Assembly (NCBI GenBank): GCA_039984715.1
Contig: JBDWUA010000020.1
Location: forward strand, 62,001-126,000
Direction: 5' to 3'
DNA: 64,000 bases
DNA from: JABSSA01 sp039984715
GTDB taxonomy: Bacteria > Pseudomonadota > Alphaproteobacteria > Rhodobacterales > Rhodobacteraceae
In this document: piece after piece, positions 41,448 to 50,405 of the stretch
How the letters are laid out: every line of letters begins with the position of its first letter
Position numbering within the stretch: the stretch's first letter is position 1
The notes under the pieces: generated by a model
What the model was told of the DNA's origin: nothing
Seen by the model: the letters and a program-made list of their open reading frames with translations, nothing else
Databases searched by the model: none
Translations under genes and position numbers: made by a program

Positions 41448-43226
41448 TTAGTGATTGTCGCGAGGCACGTCTTTTTCAGCGATACGTTGATACGCGTCAG
41501 CCCCTTTCAGGGTCATTCCTTCAGAGAAAGGGCGTACTTTTTCGCGGAAAATTTCCTGCCATGGCGATTGGCTTTCTGGCGAAAACGGGCGTTCGGGCAA
41601 TGCAGCGCGACGTTTGTCCAATTCGGCGTCAGGCACCAACATATCAGCCGTCGCTTTGTTCAGGTCGATCCGAACGCGGTCCCCTGTTGCAACCAATCCT
41701 AATCCGCCTCCATCTGCGGCTTCGGGTGATGCGTTCAAAATGGAGGGCGATCCAGATGTACCAGATTGCCGACCATCCCCAACGCAAGGCAACGACGTGA
41801 TCCCTTTTTTCAATAGATATGAAGGGGGGCGCATATTCACGACTTCAGCACCGCCTGGATATCCAATTGGGCCAGCACCGCGCATGATCAATATGCAATG
41901 TTCGTCGATGCCAACACTTTCGTCGTCAATGCGTTTGTGGAAGTCTTCTGGCCCATCAAAGACGATCGCACGACCTTCAAAGGCGTTTGGATCGTCCGGG
42001 TTCTCCAAATAGCGCTTGCGGAATTCGTCACCGATCACGCTGGTTTTCATAATGGCGCTGTCAAACAAATTGCCTTTCAGGTTCAAGAAACCTGCGTCTT
42101 TCAGCATCGGTTCGGCAACCGTTTTGATGACATCACGATTTTCACTGCGCGACGTGGCGCAATTGTCGCCCATCGATTGTCCGTTCACGGTGATCGCATC
42201 CGGGTGCGGCAACAACCCTGCTTCCAAAAGCTCACCCACAACCGCTGGCACGCCCCCTGCACGGTGATAGTCTTCGCCCAGGTACTCACCGGCTGGCTGC
42301 AAGTTGACCAGCAACGGCACCTTGTGGCCGTGGCTTTGCCAATCGTCATTGTTCAGTGCCACGCCCAAGTGACGGGCGATACCGTTCAAATGAATGGGCG
42401 CGTTTGTCGACCCGCCAATGGCCGAATTGATAACAACCGCGTTTTCAAATGCCTCTCGGGTCATAATATCCGTCGGTTTTATGTCCTCATTCACCATCTC
42501 AACAATGCGCTTACCCGTTGCATAGGCCATTTGCCCACGCTCGCGGTAAGGCGCAGGAATGGCGGCCGATCCGGGCAATTGCATGCCTAACGCTTCGGCC
42601 AGTGAATTCATGGTCGTGGCCGTTCCCATTGTGTTGCAGTATCCAACCGACGGTGTTGACGATGCGACAAGTTCCATGAACCCATCATCATCAATTTCAC
42701 CGGCCGCTTGCATTTCGCGAGCTTTCCAAACGATTGTGCCCGACCCCGTACGTTCGCCACGGAACCAACCGTTCAGCATCGGCCCGACGGAAAACGCAAT
42801 CGCCGGGATGTTCACCGTCGCGGCTGCCATCAGCAAGGCCGGCGTGGTCTTGTCACACCCAATGTTTAGGACAACACCGTCCAACGGATATCCATATAGC
42901 GTTTCAACCAACGACAAATAAGCAAGGTTGCGGTCAAGCATTGCCGTGGGTCGTTTGCCCGTTTCCTGAATGGGATGAACCGGGACTTCGATCACCGTGC
43001 CACCAGCTGCAATGATCCCGTCGCGAACACGTTTGGACAGTTCAACGTGATGACGGTTGCAGGGGCTTAGGTCACTGCCCGTTTGGGCGATTGCAATAAT
43101 CGGTTTGCCGGACTGAAGTTCCTCACGCGTGAGGCCATAGTTCAAGTACCGCTCTAAATACAAAGCCGTCATTTCCCGGTTGTCCGGATTGTTGAACCAT
43201 TTTTGTGACCTAAGTGATTTTGTCAT
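41448..43226 (-). CDS. IlvD/Edd-family sugar-acid dehydratase
   Basis: Fe-S dehydratase of 592 residues. Conserved cysteines are in SPCNRHH, NIGCDKTTP and GYCNTMGTAT. The opening WFNNPDNREMTALYLERYLNYG and the IAQTGSDLSPCNRHH block are typical of L-arabinonate/D-xylonate dehydratases rather than biosynthetic IlvD. It removes water from a sugar acid to give a 2-keto-3-deoxy acid. It lies between the SDR (26 nt upstream) and the FAH hydrolase (76 nt downstream), which would act on its product. Arabinonate, xylonate, fuconate or galactonate are all possible. Confidence 0.86.
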   Translation of the reverse strand: MTKSLRSQKWFNNPDNREMTALYLERYLNYGLTREELQSGKPIIAIAQTGSDLSPCNRHHVELSKRVRDGIIAAGGTVIEVPVHPIQETGKRPTAMLDRNLAYLSLVETLYGYPLDGVVLNIGCDKTTPALLMAAATVNIPAIAFSVGPMLNGWFRGERTGSGTIVWKAREMQAAGEIDDDGFMELVASSTPSVGYCNTMGTATTMNSLAEALGMQLPGSAAIPAPYRERGQMAYATGKRIVEMVNEDIKPTDIMTREAFENAVVINSAIGGSTNAPIHLNGIARHLGVALNNDDWQSHGHKVPLLVNLQPAGEYLGEDYHRAGGVPAVVGELLEAGLLPHPDAITVNGQSMGDNCATSRSENRDVIKTVAEPMLKDAGFLNLKGNLFDSAIMKTSVIGDEFRKRYLENPDDPNAFEGRAIVFDGPEDFHKRIDDESVGIDEHCILIMRGAGPIGYPGGAEVVNMRPPSYLLKKGITSLPCVGDGRQSGTSGSPSILNASPEAADGGGLGLVATGDRVRIDLNKATADMLVPDAELDKRRAALPERPFSPESQSPWQEIFREKVRPFSEGMTLKGADAYQRIAEKDVPRDNH

Positions 43227-43252
43227 GTTTTCTGCTACCTTACGCGTATGAA

Positions 43253-43993
43253 TTAATTAGACCAGCCGCCGTCAACGACGTGCGCTTGTCCTGTTGTGAA
43301 CGCGCTTTCGTCAGACGCGAGATAAAGCGCCAAAGCGGCAATTTCTTCTGGCTTTCCGACGCGCCCCATGGGCTGGCGCGAAATAAAGGCTTTGCGCGCT
43401 TCGTCAACGCTGCCCATCTCTTTTCCTAATGCCTCAACACGGTCATGCCAGCTGGGACTTTCAACCGTTCCGGGGCAAATTGCGTTGCACCGAATACCTT
43501 TAGAAATATAGTCAGTTGCAACAGACTTTGTCAGTCCGATGACTGCCGCCTTGGTCGCACAATAGATAAACCGATTGGGCGCGCCAATGATGGAAGACGC
43601 CGCAGAAGACATGTTGATAATGGACCCTGTTCCACGTTCAAGCATCGCAGGTAACGCCGCCCGAATAGTCAGGGACATCGACTTAACGTTCAGATCGAAC
43701 CCAAAAGACCAATCATCATCGGTTGCATCCAAAACAGTCCCGTGATGCACGAAGCCCGCGCAATTGAACAAAATGTCCGGGTTTGCCAAGGCCACACCCT
43801 CTTGAACGGATTTCGCATCCAAAACATCCAGTTCCAATGCTTCGACACCATCGATACTACTAAGCGCCTTGGTATTCACATCGCTTGCAAACACCTGCGC
43901 CCCTTCGCGTACGAATGCTTCGGCAGTTGCACGTCCGATCCCTTGTCCGGCCGCCGTGATAAGAGCGCGTTTTCCCGCTAATCTTCCTGTCAT
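43253..43993 (-). CDS. SDR dehydrogenase (2-keto-3-deoxy-sugar-acid 4-dehydrogenase type)
   Basis: Short-chain dehydrogenase of 246 residues. The nucleotide motif TAAGQGIG is at 13-20, NCAG at 77-80, the catalytic Ser near 130, and Tyr144/Lys148 in YCATK. Asp38 after the second strand suggests NAD preference. The sequence is of the DHRS6/BDH2-like group that includes 2-keto-3-deoxy-L-fuconate 4-dehydrogenase. That enzyme feeds an FAH-type hydrolase, matching this operon. It is the first gene of the minus-strand operon, divergent from the next two dehydrogenase genes. Confidence 0.82.
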   Translation of the reverse strand: MTGRLAGKRALITAAGQGIGRATAEAFVREGAQVFASDVNTKALSSIDGVEALELDVLDAKSVQEGVALANPDILFNCAGFVHHGTVLDATDDDWSFGFDLNVKSMSLTIRAALPAMLERGTGSIINMSSAASSIIGAPNRFIYCATKAAVIGLTKSVATDYISKGIRCNAICPGTVESPSWHDRVEALGKEMGSVDEARKAFISRQPMGRVGKPEEIAALALYLASDESAFTTGQAHVVDGGWSN

Positions 43994-44118
43994 TTGATCT
44001 ACATCTCCGTCGGATATTTTGGGGGTAAATTATCCCAAATTCTTGTTCTTACGCGTTCTAGGGCTAGTAGCTCCAGAAAGGCGCGTCTAGTGTTTGCGCG
44101 AACATCGGGGAGAACGGC

Positions 44119-45003
44119 GTGACACGCAAGGTTACATTTTTGGGAACGGGACTTATGGGCGCGCCAATGGCGCGAAACCTTTTGGCGGCAGGCATACCCG
44201 TGACGGTATGGAATCGCAGCCCTGCCAAAGCAGACGCGCTGAAAAAGGATGGTGCAATCGTTGCAACCTCGCTTGGGGAAGCGGTCGCAGAGGCAGATAT
44301 TGTAATATCCATATTATCAGACGGTCCGGCCACGCAATCGGTCCAAGCTGATCCAGCGCTGCGCCAATCGCTGCAATCCGGGTGCGTCTGGGTTGAGATG
44401 GCATCGATTAAACCAGACGAAGCGCGTGCGCAGGCCGCTGACTTGGCAGCGTTGGGTGTTTTACATATCGATGCTCCTGTTTCAGGGGGAACGCGCGGTG
44501 CAGAAGCGGGAACGCTTGCAATCATGGCAGGTGGGGAAGCCGCGGTATTTGAGAAGGTCAAACCTGTGCTCGCCGCAATGGGTCGTCCGATTTTGGTTGG
44601 CCCATCTGGTGCTGGACAACTGGCAAAGCTTGCCAATCAAGCCATTGTTGCCGTCACCATTGGGGCCGTCGCCGAGGCCACGTTGCTGTTGGAACAAGGC
44701 GGTGCTGATCCAGATGCCGTGCGCGATGCCTTGCGCGGCGGGTTTGCCGACAGCACGATCTTGCAACAGCATGGCGCACGGATGAGTTCCCGCGACTTTG
44801 TCCCCGGCGGCCCGTCACGGCTGCAAGTCAAAGACCTTGATAACGCATTGCAAGAGGCCGTTTCGGTCGGCTTGTCGCTTCCAACGACGCAATCTATTCG
44901 GGACCGTTTCCAACGGTTTTGCACCGAAATGGACGGCGGCGACATGGATCATTCGGGGCTTTACCTCGAGCTCAGAGACCGCAACGGATTGAAGGAGAAC
45001 TAA
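44119..45003 (+). CDS. 3-hydroxyisobutyrate/L-threonate dehydrogenase-like enzyme
   Basis: Beta-hydroxyacid dehydrogenase of 294 residues. The nucleotide motif GTGLMGAPM is at 9-17, the substrate loop is DAPVSGGTRGAEAGTLAIMAGG, and Lys170 in GQLAKLANQ is catalytic. The GTG start is preceded by GGGGAGAAC. Next to DenD-like genes, such enzymes are often L-threonate or D-threonate dehydrogenases. The kinase and aldolase that normally complete that route (DUF1537 and class II aldolase) are not in the window. It is 1 nt from the next gene and divergent from the SDR operon. Confidence 0.8.
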   Translation: MTRKVTFLGTGLMGAPMARNLLAAGIPVTVWNRSPAKADALKKDGAIVATSLGEAVAEADIVISILSDGPATQSVQADPALRQSLQSGCVWVEMASIKPDEARAQAADLAALGVLHIDAPVSGGTRGAEAGTLAIMAGGEAAVFEKVKPVLAAMGRPILVGPSGAGQLAKLANQAIVAVTIGAVAEATLLLEQGGADPDAVRDALRGGFADSTILQQHGARMSSRDFVPGGPSRLQVKDLDNALQEAVSVGLSLPTTQSIRDRFQRFCTEMDGGDMDHSGLYLELRDRNGLKEN

Positions 45004-45004
45004 T

Positions 45005-45970
45005 ATGGCTGGAACACTAATTCTGGGCGGCGGCGGCATGGTTGGTCAAAAGCTTGCCGCGAGTTTGGCACTCCAAGCGTTGGATGATCAAGGCGACGTC
45101 ACGTTGTTCGACATGGCGTTCCCACCAACAAGCGCACCCGGCGTGCAGGTTGCGGGGAACATCACAGATACAAGCATCTGGCCCAAACTATTGGCCAATC
45201 GCCCGGCAACAATTTTCCACTTGGCTTCCATCGTTTCTGGCGAAGCCGAAGCGGATTACGACAAAGGCTGGCAGATAAACATGTTGCCGTTCTGGGCATT
45301 TCTTGAGGCCATTCGCGCAGAGCAAGCCAAAGGTGGCGATTGGCGCCCAAGGATCGTGTTCACGTCTTCGATCGCGGTTTTCGGCGCGCCCTTCCCGGAC
45401 AAAATCAGCGATACGTTTTTGTCAGCGCCTCAAACGTCATACGGATCACAAAAGGCCGTTTGCGAATTGATGTTGAACGACCTCAGCCGCAAAGGGGCCG
45501 TGGATGGCGTGTCGATCAGATTGCCCACGATCTGCGTGCGTCCCGGTAAACCGAACAAAGCAGCCTCTGGTTTCTTTTCCGGGATCATCCGAGAGCCATT
45601 GAACGGTCAACCCGCAATTTTGCCCGTCAGCACCGATGTGCGCCACTGGCATGCGTCCCCCCGATCTGCGGTACGTTTTCTGCGGCAGGCTGCAACGATA
45701 GATCTGAATACTTTGAACGAACGACGCGCCCTGTCGATGCCGGGCTTGTCATGTACGGTCGAAGAACAGATCGAAGCACTGCGTTCAGTCGCAGGACAAA
45801 AGGCTGTGGACCTTATCCGTCACGAACCGGATGAAACGATCATTTCAATTGTCAAAAACTGGCCACGCGACTTCGACCCTGTACGCGCCACGGAATTGGG
45901 ATTTAAGTCCGAAGACACATTCCGCGAAATCATCGATATCTATTTAGAAGATGATTTGCCCAACCCTTAG
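45005..45970 (+). CDS. denD: D-erythronate dehydrogenase-like NAD-dependent protein
   Basis: SDR-extended (epimerase-type) protein of 321 residues: GGGGMVGQ at 8-15, and SGEAEADYDKGWQIN near 78-92, which is the DenD family block. The catalytic Tyr and Lys are in YGSQKAVCE. DenD oxidises D-erythronate at C2 or C3. The preceding threonate dehydrogenase-type gene is consistent with four-carbon sugar acids. It follows that gene after 1 nt and overlaps the convergent GntR-type regulator by 4 nt at the 3' ends. Without the kinase and isomerase genes, the call is functional analogy only. Confidence 0.75.
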   Translation: MAGTLILGGGGMVGQKLAASLALQALDDQGDVTLFDMAFPPTSAPGVQVAGNITDTSIWPKLLANRPATIFHLASIVSGEAEADYDKGWQINMLPFWAFLEAIRAEQAKGGDWRPRIVFTSSIAVFGAPFPDKISDTFLSAPQTSYGSQKAVCELMLNDLSRKGAVDGVSIRLPTICVRPGKPNKAASGFFSGIIREPLNGQPAILPVSTDVRHWHASPRSAVRFLRQAATIDLNTLNERRALSMPGLSCTVEEQIEALRSVAGQKAVDLIRHEPDETIISIVKNWPRDFDPVRATELGFKSEDTFREIIDIYLEDDLPNP

Positions 45971-46611
45971 AAGTTGCGCTTCATGTGATCGTGGATAGCC
46001 TGCTTGCAGGCTGCCACGTCTCCCGACAAGGCTGCATCCAGTATCGCTTGATGTTCCCGGATAATCGCCTCGAAATACCCGTGCGAAAACTCTCGTTCGC
46101 CGATCAACATTTGCTGTCTGAATTGCAAATAGATGCTTTGGTAGCTCGAAATCAGGGCCGGCGACTGACAGGCCGAAATAATCGTCTCGTGAAATTCGCG
46201 TTCGGCATCTGACCAAAGAGCCATGTCTGCCTCTGACATATCCTTGTGTGCAATTTGCGTTTCAATGTGCATCAGCTTGTGATGAGATGCCGACAATAGG
46301 GCTTCCCAAGCGACTCCCCCATACGCCATCGATGCCGCTGCGCCTTCTTGTTCAAGCAATGTCCGAAACCGCGCGATGTCACTGCGTTTTTCGGGTGACG
46401 ATTCCGCAACCCGAAACCCGCGCTGCATCTCGAATTGCACCAGCCCGACCGTGGAAAGCCTTAGTAAAACGTCGCGAATCGTGTTGGCGGAACACCCGAA
46501 TTCGCCCTGCAGATCCGAGGGTTTCAATTTCTGCCCCGGTACGAATCCAGCAGTCGTCAGCTTTCGCTGCAACCGGTCGTAGATTTCAGGGGTTTCCATT
46601 CTCATTTTCAC
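45967..46611 (-). CDS. GntR-family (FadR-type) transcriptional regulator
   Basis: Regulator of 214 residues: an N-terminal winged HTH (about 8-70, LKPSDLQGEFGCSANTIRDVLLRLSTVGLV) and an all-helical FCD ligand domain with metal-binding His/Asp candidates (ERE-FH-ETI, REHQAILDA, HDHMKRNF). The start could be any of three nearby Met codons. It is divergent from the TRAP operon, and a clear operator lies between them. FCD regulators commonly sense small carboxylates, so the ligand is likely the imported sugar acid or a breakdown product. Its own gene is probably autoregulated. Confidence 0.87.
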   Translation of the reverse strand: MKMRMETPEIYDRLQRKLTTAGFVPGQKLKPSDLQGEFGCSANTIRDVLLRLSTVGLVQFEMQRGFRVAESSPEKRSDIARFRTLLEQEGAAASMAYGGVAWEALLSASHHKLMHIETQIAHKDMSEADMALWSDAEREFHETIISACQSPALISSYQSIYLQFRQQMLIGEREFSHGYFEAIIREHQAILDAALSGDVAACKQAIHDHMKRNF

Positions 46612-46623
46612 GCTCCACAGCCC

Positions 46624-46645
46624 TCACAATATTCGAAAATTGTGA
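46624..46645. promoter_or_regulatory. GntR-type operator between regulator and TRAP operon
   Basis: The perfect inverted repeat TCACAAT / ATTGTGA spans 22 bp, with an inner TCGA centre. It lies 12 nt before the earliest regulator start and about 140 nt before dctP. Size and location fit an FadR-type dimer site controlling both divergent genes. Confidence 0.68.
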
Positions 46646-46787
46646 ATTGTCGACCTAATTTCAAAATTTTTGTTATTTTCAATTTTTCAGTTGGCCGAAT
46701 CCATTCCCGACGCTACGGTGTTCAAGACGCGAGACTGAAGAACGGCAAAGCTGCATGGTCTGGCGCAATTTTTTAGGGAGGAAACCA

Positions 46788-47810
46788 ATGAGTTTCGTAA
46801 AAACCGTTGCGACAGCTGTCGCGGCCGCAGCGATCGCTGCAACCGGTGTTTTGGCAGACGGCCACGCCACAACCAACCTGCGCGTTCAAACGCATTACAC
46901 ACCTGAAAACAATTCGGGCAAACTTATCCAGAAGTTCATCGACAACGTTCAGACCATGTCAAATGGCGAGATCAACATCGAAATGTTCTGGTCATCTTCA
47001 GTTGTGAAATCTGTCGAAGGCTTTGATGCCGCAGCGACAGGTATTCTGGACTGTGAAATGCACGGTGGCGGTTATCAGACTGGTAAAAACCCAGCATTCC
47101 AATTCGTAGGCGACATCATGGGCGGGTATGACACCCCGTACCAACAACTTAGCTGGCTTTACTATGCGGGCGGTCTGGAAGCGGCTCAGGAATTGTACAA
47201 CCTGTATGGCATGCAGCTTGTCGGTTGGTGGGTCTATGGTCAGGAAAGCTTTGCCTCGACCCGTCCAATCGCGTCGACAGAAGACCTGAAAGGTTGGAAA
47301 TTCCGTTCGCCTCCGGGCATGGAAACGATGATCTTTGAACGCCTTGGTGCGTCGCCAGTTGTGATGGATTTCACCGAAATCTTTACAGCTCTTGAAACTG
47401 GGATCATTGACGGCGCTGACGCGTCTGGTTTGGCCAACAACAAAGGTCTTGGCCTTTATGACCTTGCCAAGCACGCAAACTATCCTGGCTTCCACTCAAT
47501 GCCTTCTGACCACCTGACATGTAACAAAGACGTTTGGGACGGTATGCCAGAGCATCACCGCCGCATCATGTCTGTTGGTATGGAAAGCCTCGCATTGCAG
47601 ACTGCGTTGCAGACAGAGATTGCCAACACAGAAGCGTTGGCATCCCTGAAAGCCGACGGTGTCACCATCCACACATGGTCCCCTGAAGAGCTGAAAAAGT
47701 TCCGCAACGCCGCTCAAGGCGCTTGGGATGATTTCGCAACAACTCCTGAGGCAAAGGCACTGGTTGCCAGCCACCGGGGTTATTTGCAGCAGTTGGGTTT
47801 GGTTGACTAA
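46788..47810 (+). CDS. dctP: TRAP transporter substrate-binding protein DctP
   Basis: Periplasmic receptor of 340 residues with a signal peptide ending VLADG near residue 24. The DctP fold block FASTRPIASTEDLKGWKFRSPPG contains the conserved Arg that holds the ligand's carboxylate. ETGIIDGADASG is the family hinge region. The ATG follows an AGGGAGGAA ribosome site. It delivers an organic acid to the DctQM permease. Its gene is first in an operon that goes on to oxidoreductases and a dehydratase, so the ligand is most likely a sugar acid. A terminator-like hairpin follows. Confidence 0.92.
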   Translation: MSFVKTVATAVAAAAIAATGVLADGHATTNLRVQTHYTPENNSGKLIQKFIDNVQTMSNGEINIEMFWSSSVVKSVEGFDAAATGILDCEMHGGGYQTGKNPAFQFVGDIMGGYDTPYQQLSWLYYAGGLEAAQELYNLYGMQLVGWWVYGQESFASTRPIASTEDLKGWKFRSPPGMETMIFERLGASPVVMDFTEIFTALETGIIDGADASGLANNKGLGLYDLAKHANYPGFHSMPSDHLTCNKDVWDGMPEHHRRIMSVGMESLALQTALQTEIANTEALASLKADGVTIHTWSPEELKKFRNAAQGAWDDFATTPEAKALVASHRGYLQQLGLVD

Positions 47811-47836
47811 ACCGCATCGGAACTGTGTTTAAGACA

Positions 47837-47873
47837 CCGTCCCGCCAGCCTTTTGGGTGGCGGGACGGTTTTT
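47837..47873 (+). terminator. hairpin with T-run behind dctP
   Basis: An 11-bp stem, CCGTCCCGCCA / TGGCGGGACGG, with a 10-nt loop is followed by TTTTT. It lies 26 nt behind dctP and before dctQ. It looks like a complete terminator, so partial read-through probably sets a high receptor-to-permease ratio. Confidence 0.85.
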
Positions 47874-47916
47874 CGCTAAGACGACAAAAAACTGAAGAAC
47901 ACTGGGGCGGGGATTG

Positions 47917-48759
47917 ATGGAAAAACATGTAAAAGCTGTCGAGGTCATCGCGCCCACGCTGTTTATCATCTGTGCGGCTTGGCTGGCTTGGCATGCGCCT
48001 GCCTTTATTTTGGACTGGTCCGCGTCGGACTCCAGCGCGTCGGACAACCTCAGAGGTTTGCACCTGCGCAATGACGTCACGCCAGAAATGAGCGGCCCGT
48101 TTGGTGGCGTCGCTGACTGGATAGATTACCTTGCGTTGATCGGGCTGCCGGTTTTCCTGCTATTGGGGGTCCGCACCGTGCGGCATGCCCCCATGGAATA
48201 CGAAAGCTGGCGTGCGGCCGACCGTGCTGCTGTCTTTATTGGGCGCGTCACCATGGTTTTGATCGTGTTGTTGACGAGCGTCATGCTGTACGAGGTTTTG
48301 CTGCGCTATGTGTTTGAGGCGCCGACGCTTTGGGCCAACGAGCTATCGTTGTGGCTGGCGGGATTTGTGTTCCTGTGCGCAGGCCTTTACGCGATGCAGC
48401 AACGATCCCACATTCGCATTTACCTGATCTACGACATGTTTCCGCGCTGGTTGCAGCGGATATGTGATGTCATCTCGACCCTGCTGATCGTCGCGTTCGC
48501 CTTCTTTTTGATTTACGGCGGCTACGGCGAAGCGTTCGCCAAGTTTGGCCGCTGGGAAACCTTCGGCACGGCGTTTGACCCACCAATCCCGGCGACCCTA
48601 AAGCCGATGGTTCTGCTTATCGTGGCTTTGGTGGCCATACAGTCGGTCATCAACCTGATCTCGGATTGGAACAACGAACCGGTGATCCACACTGCAGCTG
48701 ACGACATTGACGAAGACGAAATCGAACGGCTGAAAAAAGCCGTCGGCGCGGGCGACTAG
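47917..48759 (+). CDS. dctQ: TRAP transporter small permease DctQ
   Basis: Membrane protein of 280 residues. The usual four-helix DctQ core lies at about 105-250 (VTMVLIVLLTSVMLYEVLLRYVF, then the conserved N-E-L-S of LWANELSLWLAG). A longer than usual N-terminal part adds two helices and a periplasmic segment. The ATG at 47917 has a GGCGGGGATTG leader; a TTG one codon before could also serve. Extended DctQ proteins accompany the large DctM subunits of some TRAP systems. It is coupled to dctM after 12 nt. Confidence 0.9.
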   Translation: MEKHVKAVEVIAPTLFIICAAWLAWHAPAFILDWSASDSSASDNLRGLHLRNDVTPEMSGPFGGVADWIDYLALIGLPVFLLLGVRTVRHAPMEYESWRAADRAAVFIGRVTMVLIVLLTSVMLYEVLLRYVFEAPTLWANELSLWLAGFVFLCAGLYAMQQRSHIRIYLIYDMFPRWLQRICDVISTLLIVAFAFFLIYGGYGEAFAKFGRWETFGTAFDPPIPATLKPMVLLIVALVAIQSVINLISDWNNEPVIHTAADDIDEDEIERLKKAVGAGD

Positions 48760-48771
48760 GGGCACAGCGAT

Positions 48772-50397
48772 ATGGATATTGGAACGATCTCACTGGTCTT
48801 GCTTTTGGGACTATTGGTGTTGCTGGCCATCGGCATGCCGCTGGGTTTTGCATCAGCCATTCTGGCCGTGCTTGTGCTGGTCATGAAATTCGAACCCGAC
48901 TTGCTTTGGACGCCTTGGACCTTTGGAGACGGTATTCTGACCGGGCGACCGGGATCGGGGCCGCTCAACATTTTGTCGCAAAAGATATATGGGCTTTTGA
49001 CGGATTACGTCCTGATATCCATTCCGCTGTTCATCTTTATGGCGGCCTTGCTGGAACGTTCAGGCATCGCCAAAGACATGTATTCATCGCTGAATGTCTG
49101 GCTGAACCGCACCCGTGGCGGCATCGCAGTGGTGACGTCGTTGATGGCTGTGATCATGGCCGCAATGTCGGGTATCATTGGCGGTGAAGTGGTCCTTTTG
49201 GGTCTGATCGCCCTGCCCCAGATGTTGCGGCTTGGGTATAACCAAAACCTCGCTATCGGAACGATCTGTGCGTCTGGGTCTCTTGGCACCATGATCCCGC
49301 CATCGATTGTGTTGATTATCTACGGGCTGGTGACTGAAACCTCAATCAAGGCGCTTTTCACCGCGTCCTTCTTGCCCGGATTCATGCTCGCGTCGTTTTT
49401 CATCATCTATATCCTTGTGCGCACGCGGTTGCGCCCACAGGACGCACCATTGCCTGACCCAATTCCCGGAGAACCCGAAGGGCTGGAAAAATGGATGCTA
49501 TTCGGCGGTTTCCTATCCGTGGTCGTCACCGGCGCATGGAGCTTTTTTGCAGCCCGCGTGTTGTTCTTTGAATACTCTGGGCAGAATGCCTCGAACACGG
49601 GCGACCCAATCCGTTTTGGAACCATGGATTACCTACCATGGTTCTTGGGTACGATTGCTGTTGCGCTATTCCTGATGTTCTTCGTCTTTGGCCTTGAGCG
49701 GACCAAAAAAGGCTGGGGCATGGGCAAGGGGCTGGTGCCACCCATCATCATCATCGGCGTTGTGTTGGGCTCAATCTATATGGGCATCACAGGCATCACC
49801 GAGGCCGCAGGTATGGGCGCATTCGCCGTGCTTGTTATGGCCGCTTTGCGCGGAGAAGCCTCTTGGGATTTGCTTTGGGATTCCTTGATGCGGACATTGA
49901 AATCAACCGGCACCATCATCTGGGTAACCATCGGGGCTGCGGCGTTGGCCGGGGCCTATACCATCGCAGGCGGTCCAGTCTTTGTGGCAGACCTTGTGGT
50001 CGGGCTTGATGTTCCACCCATGGGGATCATTCTGGTTATGATGCTGATCTTGTTGTTCATGGGCGCGTTCATGGATTGGGTCGGGATCGTTCTTTTGATC
50101 ATCCCTGTCTTCCTTCCAATTGTGCAACGGCTGCCAATTGAAGAAATCGGGTTGCTGGGAGAATTGCAGCCAAAATATCTGGCCGTGTGGTTTGGTGTTC
50201 TCTTTTGTATGAACATGCAGGTCAGCTTTTTGTCACCCCCGTTTGGGCCGGCAGCGTTTTACCTGAAATCTGTGGCCCCGCCTCACATCAGCCTGACAGA
50301 TATTTTCAAAGGGTTTCTTCCCTTTATCGGCATCCAACTCATCGCACTAAGCGTGCTTTTGATCTGGCCTCCGATCATTGAAATTCTGCTGAATTGA
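48772..50397 (+). CDS. dctM: TRAP transporter large permease DctM
   Basis: Membrane protein of 541 residues, longer than the usual 430, with about 14 helices. The sodium and substrate site blocks are GLIALPQMLRLGYNQNLAIGTICASGSLGTMIPPS and the duplicated half near FMGAFMDWVGIVLLIIPVFLPI. An extra loop of about 90 residues (230-320) contains two added helices. It imports the DctP ligand with sodium. The end AAFYLKSVAPPHISLTDIFKGFLPFI is typical of DctM. Confidence 0.92.
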   Translation: MDIGTISLVLLLGLLVLLAIGMPLGFASAILAVLVLVMKFEPDLLWTPWTFGDGILTGRPGSGPLNILSQKIYGLLTDYVLISIPLFIFMAALLERSGIAKDMYSSLNVWLNRTRGGIAVVTSLMAVIMAAMSGIIGGEVVLLGLIALPQMLRLGYNQNLAIGTICASGSLGTMIPPSIVLIIYGLVTETSIKALFTASFLPGFMLASFFIIYILVRTRLRPQDAPLPDPIPGEPEGLEKWMLFGGFLSVVVTGAWSFFAARVLFFEYSGQNASNTGDPIRFGTMDYLPWFLGTIAVALFLMFFVFGLERTKKGWGMGKGLVPPIIIIGVVLGSIYMGITGITEAAGMGAFAVLVMAALRGEASWDLLWDSLMRTLKSTGTIIWVTIGAAALAGAYTIAGGPVFVADLVVGLDVPPMGIILVMMLILLFMGAFMDWVGIVLLIIPVFLPIVQRLPIEEIGLLGELQPKYLAVWFGVLFCMNMQVSFLSPPFGPAAFYLKSVAPPHISLTDIFKGFLPFIGIQLIALSVLLIWPPIIEILLN

Positions 50398-50405
50398 GCT
50401 GAACA

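Noticed and set aside
41898..42590. 230-codon plus-strand frame opposite the IlvD/Edd dehydratase
   Set aside because: The sense gene has all family cysteines; the antisense frame has no recognisable protein pattern.
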